A stretch of 64,000 bases of DNA from UBA10649 sp965278945 (GTDB lineage Bacteria > Actinomycetota > Actinomycetes > S36-B12), in contig OZ257128.1 of assembly GCA_965278945.1 (NCBI GenBank), positions 3,038,001 through 3,102,000 on the forward strand, given 5' to 3'. Below the pieces are notes generated by a model. The model was given only the letters and a program-made list of their open reading frames with translations. It did no database searches and was not told the origin of the DNA. Positions 1 to 8,354 of the stretch are shown piece by piece. Position numbers and translations under genes: made by a program. How positions within the stretch are numbered: the first letter of the stretch is position 1; the number at the start of each line of letters is the position of its first letter.

Positions 1-2
1 AA

Positions 3-1403
3 GACACGAGCTGGAGGTCGGTGACGTACGGCGAGGGGACGTTCGTCGCGGTCTCGGACTTCGCCGCCTCGGGGCAGGTGATCACGAGCGTCGACGGCAG
101 CACTTGGACGGATGCGGCTACCCAGCCGGACGTGTCTGAATGGGTGGCCGTCACCTACGGCGAGGGCCGTTTCGTCGCGGTTGCCTGCGTGTGCGACCCC
201 AGCCAGACGGAAGTCGCGTACAGCGATGACGGCCAGACGTGGACTTCGATCGATGCTCCGTCGAGCGAGTGGTCATCGGTCACGTATGGAGACGACCGGT
301 TTGTGGCCGTCGCCCAGGACGGAGGCGTCGATGATACCGATCAGGTGATGACTAGTGCCGATGGCATCACGTGGGCACTAAGCGACGCCACCCCTGAGAA
401 CTACTGGACGGGTGTTGCGTTCGGCGGAGGTGTCTTCGCCGCGGTCGCGCTCACGAATACGACCGAACAGGTCATGATCTCTTACACGCCAACCGTCTCG
501 TCGGTCTCGCCGGCGAGTGGCCCGCTGGTGGGGGGCACATCGGTGACTATCACTGGCACCTTCCTGACGGGTGCTACGGCCGTCACTTTCGGTGGCGCGG
601 CGGCGACTTTCACGGTCGACTCCCCGACGCAGATCACCGCCACGATCCCCGCGCACGCCGCAGGTCAGGTCAATGTGGTGGTGACGACTCCCGGTGGCGC
701 GGCGACGGGCACCGGATCCTTTCGCTACATCCCCGCCCCGACCATCGCCACAGTCTCGCCTGGCAGCGGCTCGACTGCGGGCGGCTCGACCGTGATCATC
801 ACCGGCAACAACCTGATCACCACAACAGGTGTGACGTTCGGTGGAGTGGCCGCAGCGAGCTTCACAGTCGACACCGGCGGCGCGGCCGCGACGGTCATTG
901 CCACGACCCCCGCGCACGCGGCAGGAGTCGTTAACGTCGAGGTGACATCGCCTAGCGGCACGGCGACCTCGTCCGGGGCCTTCGTCTTCGTCGTCCCACC
1001 AGCCCCGACACCGACACCGACGCCGAGCCCGCCCCCGAGTCCGACACCGACGCCCGCCCCGATGCCAGCCCCGGTAGTTCCCGTCCTCGGCCAGGAGTCG
1101 TTGCTCGTGCGGTTCACGGGCCAGTCCTCGCGCGTGACGGTGGCGCAGCGCGACCGCATCGAGGCCTTCGTCGACGCGCAGCCGGGCGTCATCGTCAGCA
1201 CTCGAATCGTCGGATTCCCGGCCGAGAGCACCCGAGCGGCCAGGGTCCTGGCCCGCGAGCGCGCTGATGCCACCGCCGAGGCATTGGAGGAAGCGGGAGT
1301 CACGGTCACCCGCGGTCCTGGCCGCCTGATGGGCACCGGCGACATCGAGACCTTCCCCGGTCGGGCCGGTCGAGTCTTCGTCACGCTGTGGACGGTCTCC
1401 TAG
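3..1403 (+). CDS. Surface protein with YG-repeat, two IPT/TIG and OmpA-like domains (5' truncated)
   Basis: The reading frame is open to the left edge, so the N-terminus and any signal peptide are missing. The visible N-terminal part has about four approximately 40-residue repeats built on W-x-x-V-T-Y-G-x-G-x-F-V-A-V followed by a G-x-T-W element, resembling BNR/beta-propeller blades. Two IPT/TIG immunoglobulin-like domains follow (VSPASGP and VSPGSGS, each with a GGT or GGS strand). Next come a Pro-Thr-rich linker (about residues 330-355) and a C-terminal OmpA-like segment with the ARERADATAEAL helix, which in that family binds peptidoglycan. The TD motif typical of OmpA-C domains is not visible. 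Role is inferred: a cell-wall-associated adhesin or matrix protein. A GTG at 21 is in frame, but the repeat continues upstream of it. Confidence 0.75.
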   Translation, partial: DTSWRSVTYGEGTFVAVSDFAASGQVITSVDGSTWTDAATQPDVSEWVAVTYGEGRFVAVACVCDPSQTEVAYSDDGQTWTSIDAPSSEWSSVTYGDDRFVAVAQDGGVDDTDQVMTSADGITWALSDATPENYWTGVAFGGGVFAAVALTNTTEQVMISYTPTVSSVSPASGPLVGGTSVTITGTFLTGATAVTFGGAAATFTVDSPTQITATIPAHAAGQVNVVVTTPGGAATGTGSFRYIPAPTIATVSPGSGSTAGGSTVIITGNNLITTTGVTFGGVAAASFTVDTGGAAATVIATTPAHAAGVVNVEVTSPSGTATSSGAFVFVVPPAPTPTPTPSPPPSPTPTPAPMPAPVVPVLGQESLLVRFTGQSSRVTVAQRDRIEAFVDAQPGVIVSTRIVGFPAESTRAARVLARERADATAEALEEAGVTVTRGPGRLMGTGDIETFPGRAGRVFVTLWTVS

Positions 1404-1418
1404 GCGGCACCCGCCCAA

Positions 1419-1424
1419 TAGACT
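1419..1424 (+). promoter_or_regulatory. -10 box TAGACT, leaderless-type
   Basis: TAGACT lies 8 nt before the ATG at 1433 and no Shine-Dalgarno sequence is present, so transcription would begin at or next to the start codon. Confidence 0.5.
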
Positions 1425-1432
1425 CACGACTC

Positions 1433-2125
1433 ATGTTCGGCAAGAAGACTCCCGCAGTGTTACCTCCCAGCAAGTACCGCATGGGCGGCGCGCACTTCAA
1501 GAATGATGCCGCCTTCATCAAGACCGCCGTTCGCGACGTCAAGCGCCTCGAGCGGACCGCGGGGCTGACCACGCAATCGCGGCTGCTGGACTGGGGCTGC
1601 GGCGCGGGCCGGCTCGCGGTCGGAGTGCGTGAGCACCTAGGCCGGGTCGCGGACTACCACGGCGTCGACGTCCAGCCCGAGCTCGTGGACTGGGCAAACG
1701 CGAACCTCGCGGGTCCCGGATATCGGTTCACCTGCGTCGACGTGAGCAATGAGCGGTACAACCCGGACGGCACGCCCGAGCGCACGCTCGCCGCGGATCC
1801 GCAGTCCGTCGACGTGTTCTACGCGTACTCGGTCTTCTCGCACATGAACGACGAGGACACTCCGGCCTATCTAGCCCTTATTGGCCAGGCGCTCGCGCCC
1901 ACGGGACGGGCCTTCGTGACCTGCTTTGTCGAGGAGGACGTGCCCGGCTGGGAGGAGAATCCTGAGGGCTATGGCCCATTGGAATGGAAGGGCCGCCTGC
2001 ACTGCACGCGCTTTTCCCGACAGCACTTCGAGGCGCACGTGAACGCCGCAGGAATGGCAGTTGACCGGTTCGAATATGGCCAGGAAACGGATGGCCAGAG
2101 CCTCTATGTCTTGCGGCGTCGGTGA
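1433..2125 (+). CDS. Class I SAM-dependent methyltransferase
   Basis: A 230-aa protein with the SAM-binding motif I LLDWGCGAGR near residue 46, an acidic motif-II strand (YHGVDVQPE) and a later VFYAYSVFSHM segment typical of small class I methyltransferases. The frame can be extended upstream to 1388 into the preceding gene. I chose ATG 1433 because a TAGACT -10 box sits directly above it and the SAM domain begins shortly after. The substrate is unknown; the context suggests a sugar or surface glycan. It precedes the glycoside hydrolase pair and is probably transcribed on its own. Confidence 0.8.
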   Translation: MFGKKTPAVLPPSKYRMGGAHFKNDAAFIKTAVRDVKRLERTAGLTTQSRLLDWGCGAGRLAVGVREHLGRVADYHGVDVQPELVDWANANLAGPGYRFTCVDVSNERYNPDGTPERTLAADPQSVDVFYAYSVFSHMNDEDTPAYLALIGQALAPTGRAFVTCFVEEDVPGWEENPEGYGPLEWKGRLHCTRFSRQHFEAHVNAAGMAVDRFEYGQETDGQSLYVLRRR

Positions 2126-2148
2126 TTTGTAGACCGACCCGCGTGGGT

Positions 2149-2154
2149 TATGGT
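2149..2154 (+). promoter_or_regulatory. Candidate -10 box TATGGT for the first glycoside hydrolase
   Basis: TATGGT lies about 37 nt upstream of ATG 2191, giving a short leader that contains a GAAAGG Shine-Dalgarno-like stretch around 2176-2181. Confidence 0.4.
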
Positions 2155-2190
2155 CGAGTCGGACTTGTTGGCTACGAAAGGTAATTCCTC

Positions 2191-3447
2191 ATGCGCCGTG
2201 CCCTCCTTGCTGCCCTGACGACCTCAGCGCTCACGCTCACCGCAGTCGCGGCGGCCATTCCCGCCCAGGCCGCGCCAGCACCGACAAGCGGAGGGCCGAT
2301 CTCGCCGGCGGCATACGGGATGCACGTACCAGGCATCTCCCAGGGCGTGGATCCCACGATCACCTACGGGGCAGTGCGCCTGTGGGACTCGGGCGTCGCG
2401 TGGGGCCAGGTGGAGCAGTCCAAGGGCAACTACTGGTGGACCGGCCTCGACCTGGCGATCGGCAACGCGAACACGCAGCAGGCCGCGGTCACCTACGTGC
2501 TCGGCTCGACGCCGACGTGGGCCGCGAGCGACAAGAAGCAGGGCACGTACCCCTACAAGGGTGCTGCCTCGATGCCCAAGAGCATGAAGGACTGGAAGTC
2601 GTGGGTGACCGCGGTCACGCAGCGCTACGCCGACTCGATCGACTCGTACCAGATCTGGAACGAGGCCAACCTGACAACCTTCTGGATGGGCACCCCCAAG
2701 CAGATGGCGCAGCTGACGCAGGCCGCCGCGCAGATCATCCGCAAGAACGACCCGACCGCGAAGATCGTGTCGGCCAGCAGCACGGTCCGGCTGCAGAGCG
2801 CGTACAAGAAGTTCTTCCCGAAGTACCTGAAGGAGCTCAAGAAGGTCGGCTGGCCGATTGACGCGGTCTCGGTTCATCTGTACCCGCCGAGCACCGGAAC
2901 TCCCGGCGACCGTGCGGCCTACGCCGAGCAGGTCAAGGCAGACATGAAGAAGGCCAAGGTTCCGGCGAGCAAGGAACTGTGGGACACCGAGATCAACTAC
3001 GGCATCGCCGGTCCCGGCAGCAAGTACCCGGACAAGAACATCAACGATCCGCAGCAGGCCGCGGCCTGGGTCGCGCAGACCTACCTGGACAACCTGCGCC
3101 TGGGCATCAATCGTGCGTACTGGTACCTGTGGGCGCCTAACGTCCCGCTCGTGGGGATCCAGATGAGCCCTGGCACTCCCGGCTCGACCGCGTTCCAGGC
3201 TGTGGAGAACTGGACCGTGGGCAAGTTCTTCAACTGCAGCACTGGCGCGGTCAACATCTGCCAGTTCGGCAATGCTGCCGAGCCGCAGTCGGTGGCCTGG
3301 GCGTCCAGCGGCTCGGGTACCTTTACGGTGCCGCCGAACGTGACGCGCGTGTGCGACGCGTTGAACGCTTGCCTCCCGGCAACCCCAGGTACCCAAGTGA
3401 CGATTGGAAGCATGCCGCAATGGTTCGGAACCGCCACAGCCTTCTGA
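2191..3447 (+). CDS. Secreted glycoside hydrolase, TIM-barrel clan A type
   Basis: A 418-aa protein with a Sec signal peptide (MRR, hydrophobic core, cleavage after AQA near residue 27). The mature part resembles GH39/GH5-like (beta/alpha)8 enzymes: the acid/base motif IWNEANL has Glu158 and the nucleophile-like motif WDTEINYG has Glu267, at the spacing expected for clan GH-A. A cysteine-containing beta-sandwich-like tail follows (CSTGAVNIC, CDALNAC). It probably trims or releases the polysaccharide made by this locus outside the cell. The next gene is a paralogue overlapping it by 28 bp. The exact GH family and substrate cannot be assigned from sequence reading. Confidence 0.8.
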   Translation: MRRALLAALTTSALTLTAVAAAIPAQAAPAPTSGGPISPAAYGMHVPGISQGVDPTITYGAVRLWDSGVAWGQVEQSKGNYWWTGLDLAIGNANTQQAAVTYVLGSTPTWAASDKKQGTYPYKGAASMPKSMKDWKSWVTAVTQRYADSIDSYQIWNEANLTTFWMGTPKQMAQLTQAAAQIIRKNDPTAKIVSASSTVRLQSAYKKFFPKYLKELKKVGWPIDAVSVHLYPPSTGTPGDRAAYAEQVKADMKKAKVPASKELWDTEINYGIAGPGSKYPDKNINDPQQAAAWVAQTYLDNLRLGINRAYWYLWAPNVPLVGIQMSPGTPGSTAFQAVENWTVGKFFNCSTGAVNICQFGNAAEPQSVAWASSGSGTFTVPPNVTRVCDALNACLPATPGTQVTIGSMPQWFGTATAF

Positions 3448-4733
3448 GCCGACACGGGCTTCTCACCGGAACAGCGGTCCTCGCGGCCGCCTGCCTCACC
3501 ATGACCGCCTGCTCGTCGAGCGGCGCGGGGCCGTCGTCTGAGAATCCCTCGGCGAGTGCCTCGTCGACGCTGATCCCGGCAAACGCGGTTCAGCCGTCGC
3601 TGGTCGGCATGCACGTCGAGGGTGCCGAAGGCGGCGCCTGGCCCTCGGCGCCCTTCGGTGCGCTTCGCCTGTGGGACAACGGCACCGCGTGGTCCCAGAT
3701 CGAACTAGAGCCCGGCGTGTTCAAGTGGGACAACCTCGAGGGGATCCTGGAGAACGCCGAATCCAAGGGGATGAACGACATCCTCATGGTGCTCGGCACG
3801 ACCCCCGAGTGGAACGCGAAGGTTCTCGGGCCCGACGACTACCCGCAGCCCGGCGCCGCGAGCGCGCCCAAGGATCCGGAGGCCTGGGACAACTGGGTCA
3901 CGGAGGTCGCCACCCGGTACAAGGGGCGCATCAGCGCGTACCAGATCTGGAACGAGGCGAACCTCAAGCAGTTCTGGGGCGGCACTCCCCAGGAGATGGC
4001 CGACCTCACCAAGCGGGCCTACGACATCATCAAGAAGATCGACCCCGACGCGACGGTGGTGTCGGCTTCTCCGTCAACGCGGCTGACCGCCTCGTTCGAG
4101 CGCTTCTTCCCCGCCTACCTCAAGGCTCTGGCAGCACTGGACTGGCCGGTCGACGTCATCGGTATCCACACCTACCCGGGTGCCGACGGTGACCCCGTCG
4201 CACGTGGGCTGCTGATCAAGGCCGTCCAGGCTGCGCTCGAGAAGGCCGGCGCCCCGGAACTCCCGCTGTGGGATACCGAGCTCAACTACGGACTCGCCGG
4301 TCCCGGTCCTGATCTACCCAAGCAGGACATCACCGGAGCCAAGGCTGCCGGCTGGATCGTGCGGACCTACGTCGACGATCTGCGCTACGACGTCGCTCGG
4401 TCGTACTGGTACATCTGGACCCAGAAGCCGTACGACCTCCTGGGCATCCAGGCCTACCCGGGTTCCGATGCCGAGCAGGGCTTCTTCGCGCTCCAGAACT
4501 GGGTGATCGGCTCGGTGTTCGAGGGCTGCACCGAGACCGGGAACACGGTGACCTGCGACTTCACGCGTGACGGCAAGCCGTCGGTGATCGCCTGGGCGGA
4601 GACGGGAACAGCCACGTACACGGCACCCGACAACGCCCAGCTCGTGTGCGACCCGCTGGCCAACTGCCAGCAGGTCACGCCGGGCGCGTCGATCACGCTG
4701 ACCGAGGTCCCGATCCGCATCTACGCGCAGTAG
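3420..4733 (+). CDS. Lipoprotein glycoside hydrolase, paralogue of the preceding gene
   Basis: A 437-aa protein with a type II signal peptide: basic start (MVRNRH), hydrophobic stretch, lipobox LTMTAC with Cys about residue 30, then a Ser-rich linker. The catalytic domain aligns along its length with the upstream enzyme: GMHVEG, ALRLWDNGTAW, IWNEANL (Glu179), LWDTELNYGLAG (Glu287) and a four-Cys tail. Start ATG 3420 lies inside the 3' end of the upstream gene, implying translational coupling; an upstream in-frame start at 3351 would lengthen the pre-lipobox region unnaturally. One free and one membrane-anchored copy suggest a duplicated surface enzyme pair acting on the same glycan (inference). 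Confidence 0.82.
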   Translation: MVRNRHSLLSRHGLLTGTAVLAAACLTMTACSSSGAGPSSENPSASASSTLIPANAVQPSLVGMHVEGAEGGAWPSAPFGALRLWDNGTAWSQIELEPGVFKWDNLEGILENAESKGMNDILMVLGTTPEWNAKVLGPDDYPQPGAASAPKDPEAWDNWVTEVATRYKGRISAYQIWNEANLKQFWGGTPQEMADLTKRAYDIIKKIDPDATVVSASPSTRLTASFERFFPAYLKALAALDWPVDVIGIHTYPGADGDPVARGLLIKAVQAALEKAGAPELPLWDTELNYGLAGPGPDLPKQDITGAKAAGWIVRTYVDDLRYDVARSYWYIWTQKPYDLLGIQAYPGSDAEQGFFALQNWVIGSVFEGCTETGNTVTCDFTRDGKPSVIAWAETGTATYTAPDNAQLVCDPLANCQQVTPGASITLTEVPIRIYAQ

Positions 4734-4810
4734 TCATTGCGCCCGTCGGTCGACGGGTAACGATCAGGCAAAGTCGGGTCTCGGCAGGCTCATCGACGTG
4801 CTCTCGCTGC

Positions 4811-4816
4811 TACCGT
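4811..4816 (+). promoter_or_regulatory. Candidate -10 box TACCGT for the glycosylphosphotransferase
   Basis: TACCGT is followed by a GGGAGG Shine-Dalgarno at 4831-4836 and ATG at 4842. The alternative GTG start at 4815 would lie inside this -10 box, which argues against it. Confidence 0.45.
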
Positions 4817-4841
4817 GAGCCGGGATCCCCGGGAGGTGTGC

Positions 4842-6365
4842 ATGTCGCTGGAAGAGCGCGAGGAGCCCGCCGACGCGGCCAGCCACCTCGCGGAGCAGCA
4901 CACCATTCCGCTCATCACCCCAGCACGCATCGGCTGGGCCGAGGCTCATTCCCACCGCGACCGCCCGCACCTGCGCCGGGACCCGCTGCGGGTCTACGCG
5001 ACCCGCGCGATCCTCCTCGACATCGCCGCCGTCTTCGTCGCCGGCGTGGTCGGCTTCATCCTGCGTTGGGCCATTCCGTACTCGGTCGAGCTCAACAACC
5101 CGACGTACGTGTCGCTGGTGGTGGTGGTCGTCGTCTCGTGGATGTCGGTCCTGATCCTTCGCGGCGCGTACGACACCCGCGTGCTCGGCGTCGGCTCGGA
5201 GGAGTTCAAGAGAGTCGTCTCCGCGACGGCCACGGTGTTCGGCGCGGTCGCGATCGTGGCCTTCGCCTTGAAGCTTGACCTGTCACGAGGATTCGTCCTC
5301 ATCACGTTTGCTGTCGGTATCACCTTGCTGCTGTGCGTTCGCTGGAGCCTGCGCGCGTGGCTGCGTCACGAGCGCAGGTACGGCCACTACCTGCACCGCA
5401 CGATCGTCGTCGGTGCCGAACCGATGAAGAGCGAGATCGTCGACATGCTCGATCGCGATCCTGTTGCCGGCTTCACCGTCGTCGACGTCGTCGCCGAGCC
5501 TCCCGCTGATGTCTCCGAGGAAGCGCTCGATCGCTGGCTCGATGAGGTCATGACGCGCATCTCGCTCGAGGACGCCGACACTGTCGCTGTCGCTGGATCG
5601 CACGCGCTGAGCCAGCAGGTCGTTCAGCGACTCGCGTGGCGCCTCGAGGGTCCGCGCGTCGACCTTCTGGTCGCGCCCACCATCGGAGACGTCGCTGGTC
5701 CTCGCGTGACGATGCGCATGGCGGCGGACCTGCCCCTGCTCCATCTCGACGAGCCGCACCTGACCGGCCCGAAGCGCGCGATCAAGCGGACTCTCGACAT
5801 TCTGTTCGGCCTGCTGCTGTTCGTGCTGTTCCTTCCGTTCATGATCTTCGCTGCGATCGGCACCAAGCTCAGCAGCCGCGGCCCGATGTTCTACGTGCAA
5901 GAGCGCGTGGGCCGGGGCGGCCAGATCATCAAGGTCCCGAAGTTCCGCACGATGATCGTCGGCTCGGACGCCATGCGCGCCGAGCTCATCGGGCAGCCGG
6001 ACGACGAGATCGTCGACCGTTACAAGCAGGACGCGCGCATCACGGGCTTCGGACGCATCCTGCGGCGGTGGTCGATCGACGAGATGCCGCAGGTGCTCAA
6101 CGTCATCATCGGCTCGATGTCCCTCGTCGGGCCGCGGCCGGTCCTCGTCGATGAGATGCCACTGCTCGGCGACGCCGATCACCGTCGCCACCTGACGAAG
6201 CCGGGACTTACCGGGTTGTGGCAGGTGTCCGGGCGCAAGACGGTCGACTGGGAGGAGCGCATGCGCCTGGACCTGGACTACGTCGAGCACTGGTCGCCGG
6301 CCCTTGACCTGGTGATCGTGGCGAAGACGGTCAAGGCGGTTCTCGTCGGAGACGGGGCGTACTAG
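4842..6365 (+). CDS. Undecaprenyl-phosphate sugar-1-phosphate transferase (polyprenyl glycosylphosphotransferase)
   Basis: A 507-aa protein of the WbaP/CpsE/WcaJ superfamily, which transfers a sugar-1-phosphate to undecaprenyl phosphate to start repeat-unit assembly. Four N-terminal membrane segments (about residues 55-175) are followed by a soluble CoA-binding-like domain, a fifth hydrophobic re-entrant helix (LFGLLLFVLFLPFMIF) and the C-terminal catalytic domain with KFRTM, the RRWSIDEMPQ stretch, MSLVGPRP and TGLWQVSGR motifs. ATG 4842 is preceded by GGGAGG at ideal spacing. This is the likely priming enzyme of the whole locus. The donor sugar cannot be told. Confidence 0.93.
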   Translation: MSLEEREEPADAASHLAEQHTIPLITPARIGWAEAHSHRDRPHLRRDPLRVYATRAILLDIAAVFVAGVVGFILRWAIPYSVELNNPTYVSLVVVVVVSWMSVLILRGAYDTRVLGVGSEEFKRVVSATATVFGAVAIVAFALKLDLSRGFVLITFAVGITLLLCVRWSLRAWLRHERRYGHYLHRTIVVGAEPMKSEIVDMLDRDPVAGFTVVDVVAEPPADVSEEALDRWLDEVMTRISLEDADTVAVAGSHALSQQVVQRLAWRLEGPRVDLLVAPTIGDVAGPRVTMRMAADLPLLHLDEPHLTGPKRAIKRTLDILFGLLLFVLFLPFMIFAAIGTKLSSRGPMFYVQERVGRGGQIIKVPKFRTMIVGSDAMRAELIGQPDDEIVDRYKQDARITGFGRILRRWSIDEMPQVLNVIIGSMSLVGPRPVLVDEMPLLGDADHRRHLTKPGLTGLWQVSGRKTVDWEERMRLDLDYVEHWSPALDLVIVAKTVKAVLVGDGAY

Positions 6366-6401
6366 GGCGTTCGCGCGCCCGGTACGCCGAAACCGCCTAT
6401 C

Positions 6402-6407
6402 TATACT
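6402..6407 (+). promoter_or_regulatory. -10 box TATACT, leaderless-type
   Basis: TATACT ends 6 nt before the GTG start at 6414, with no Shine-Dalgarno sequence. Confidence 0.55.
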
Positions 6408-6413
6408 CCCTGA

Positions 6414-8354
6414 GTGAACCTGAGCCGCCCTCGCCTCGTGCTGGGCGGGCTCCTCATCGTGATCGTCGGCGGCTTCGTGTTCTGGCTGCAGGCCGGGCTG
6501 ATCTACTCCTTCACGAGTCTTGCCTACGGAGGCTGGGGGCTGCAGAGCCACCTCACCGCTGCTGCCGACAACGTCGAGTCCGGCGACTACGAGAGCGCGC
6601 GCGCTGAGTACGAGTCCGCGCGTGCGTCGACCAACCAGCTGGCCCGTTCGGTGGGAATCAGCCAGATCGACCTCCTGGGCGTGGTTCCCGGCGTGTCCGT
6701 CGCGATCGACAACTGGCGCCTGACGACCGATGCGACCGCCGAGATCACGGCGGCCACCGGTGACCTGCTGTCCTTGTACGGAGACCTGTCCGGCAAGGGC
6801 GGCGGCGCCAAGATCTTCAGCGACGGGGCGATCGACCTGGAGCGGCTGACAGACCTGCCGCAGCGAGTCGACGTTGCCATCTCCCATCTGGACGACGCGC
6901 AAGCCAATCTGGATTCCATCCGCGCGACGTCCCTGCCGGCCATGGGCCTGGACCGGGCACGGGACAAGGCGCTGAAGGAGATGCAGCCGATCCAGCAGGC
7001 CTTGTCCTCGCTCGCCGACATCGCTCCGGTCCTGCCCGACGCGCTCGGGGCGAACGGGGTCAGGCGGTACCTCGTGGCCATCGGCAACCAGGCCGAGATG
7101 CGTGCCTCAGGCGGTGCGCCGTTGAGCCTGGTGCTCGTCGAGTTCAACGAGGGTCGCATCTCCATTCCCATCAAGGGGCAGACGAGCACGCAGTTGTTCC
7201 CGCCGCTCAACGCGCCGGTCACCTGGTGGGGACCGGCCGCGAACCCGTTCTTCACCGGCAATCCGCGCAATGCTCCATTCGTGGTCACCAACACGCATCC
7301 CAACCTGCTGTTCTCCGCGCAGGAGATGGCCGGTGCCTGGGAGGGCGGCTCGTTCCCGCCTGTCGACGGGATCATCACGATCGACCTCACCGCCATCGCC
7401 GCGGTGCTCGATGCGACCGGTCCGATGGAGTCCGCCGCGTACGGAACGGTCGACGGATCCCGGCTGGGGCAGATCCTGCTGATCGACGCGTATGAAGCCT
7501 TCGGGCAGGACGAGGCGGCCGAGCGCCAGGCGGCCAACCAGCAACTGCTCGACGACCTGCTGACCCGCCTGCTGTCGGGAGACGACCTGGTCGCAGCCGC
7601 GCAGGCGATGGCGAGGACGGCTCCGGGACGACACGTGCAGCTGTGGATGAAGAGCGCCCCCTTGGAGCAACTGGCCGTCGACAGCGGGGCCGCTGGTGTC
7701 GTGAGCGACCCCGGCACCGGAGACTGGTCGGCGATGTACACGCAGAACGGAAACCAGAGCAAGGTCGATGTCTTCCAGAAGCGCAACGTGCTGGTCACCG
7801 CGCAGCTGGAGACCGACGGCTCTGCGCGCGTGACGCAGCAGATGACCGTCACGAACGCGACACCCGCAGATCGCCCGGCGCTGGGCACCTTCGGCAAGAT
7901 CGGCTACGAGACCTCGTGGCTCAAGAACGCCTACATGATGTACGTGCCCGACAAGGCGGAGCAGTTGGCGGCGGCCTATCCGTCGGGCTTCACGGTGCGG
8001 CCGTTCAAGAATCATCCGCAGCTTGGCGGGGGCTGGGTCGAGGATGGGTTCGGGCATCGCCTCATTCGCATAGTCGGCTGGACCGAGCCAGGGGGACAGA
8101 ACACCGTGTCGGTCTCCTACGTCCTGCCGCCCGGCACGTTCAGTGGAGACGAGGTGGGCACCCTCGACTACACGATCCAGGCCGAGCCGCAATCGCTCTG
8201 GGAGAACTCGACGCTTACGGTGCAGGTCACGGCACCGCCCGGCTGGAATCCGATTCAGTTTCCGGGAATGAACGTGAACGGAACGACGGCCACGGTAAGT
8301 GCAGTGCAGGACGCTCCCGTCAACGCGGCCATCACGTTCGAGCGTGAGCCGTGA
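6414..8354 (+). CDS. DUF4012 domain-containing membrane protein
   Basis: A 646-aa protein with one N-terminal membrane helix (LVLGGLLIVIVGGFVFWLQ) and a large extracytoplasmic part. The central region with NQAEMRASGGAP, followed by a stretch describing a cleft of conserved Asp/Thr residues, matches DUF4012, a family frequent next to actinobacterial exopolysaccharide genes and of unknown biochemical role; it shares features with LytR-CpsA-Psr-type extracellular proteins. GTG 6414 is chosen because of the TATACT box. The next gene starts in the stop codon (GTGA), so the two are translationally coupled. A role in attaching or processing exported polymer is inference only. Confidence 0.82.
   Translation: MNLSRPRLVLGGLLIVIVGGFVFWLQAGLIYSFTSLAYGGWGLQSHLTAAADNVESGDYESARAEYESARASTNQLARSVGISQIDLLGVVPGVSVAIDNWRLTTDATAEITAATGDLLSLYGDLSGKGGGAKIFSDGAIDLERLTDLPQRVDVAISHLDDAQANLDSIRATSLPAMGLDRARDKALKEMQPIQQALSSLADIAPVLPDALGANGVRRYLVAIGNQAEMRASGGAPLSLVLVEFNEGRISIPIKGQTSTQLFPPLNAPVTWWGPAANPFFTGNPRNAPFVVTNTHPNLLFSAQEMAGAWEGGSFPPVDGIITIDLTAIAAVLDATGPMESAAYGTVDGSRLGQILLIDAYEAFGQDEAAERQAANQQLLDDLLTRLLSGDDLVAAAQAMARTAPGRHVQLWMKSAPLEQLAVDSGAAGVVSDPGTGDWSAMYTQNGNQSKVDVFQKRNVLVTAQLETDGSARVTQQMTVTNATPADRPALGTFGKIGYETSWLKNAYMMYVPDKAEQLAAAYPSGFTVRPFKNHPQLGGGWVEDGFGHRLIRIVGWTEPGGQNTVSVSYVLPPGTFSGDEVGTLDYTIQAEPQSLWENSTLTVQVTAPPGWNPIQFPGMNVNGTTATVSAVQDAPVNAAITFEREP

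Noticed and set aside
1000..1080. Pro-Thr repeat of the linker as a DNA repeat element
   Set aside because: Low-complexity coding repeat (PTPTP), no conserved DNA unit or spacers, so not a CRISPR or IS end.
378..1427. Long minus-strand frame opposite the surface protein
   Set aside because: Arg/Gly-rich antisense shadow of the repeat gene, no domain, no ribosome site.
5283..6902. 539-codon minus-strand frame opposite the glycosylphosphotransferase
   Set aside because: Composition is typical of antisense reading in GC-rich genes, and the plus strand carries all family motifs.
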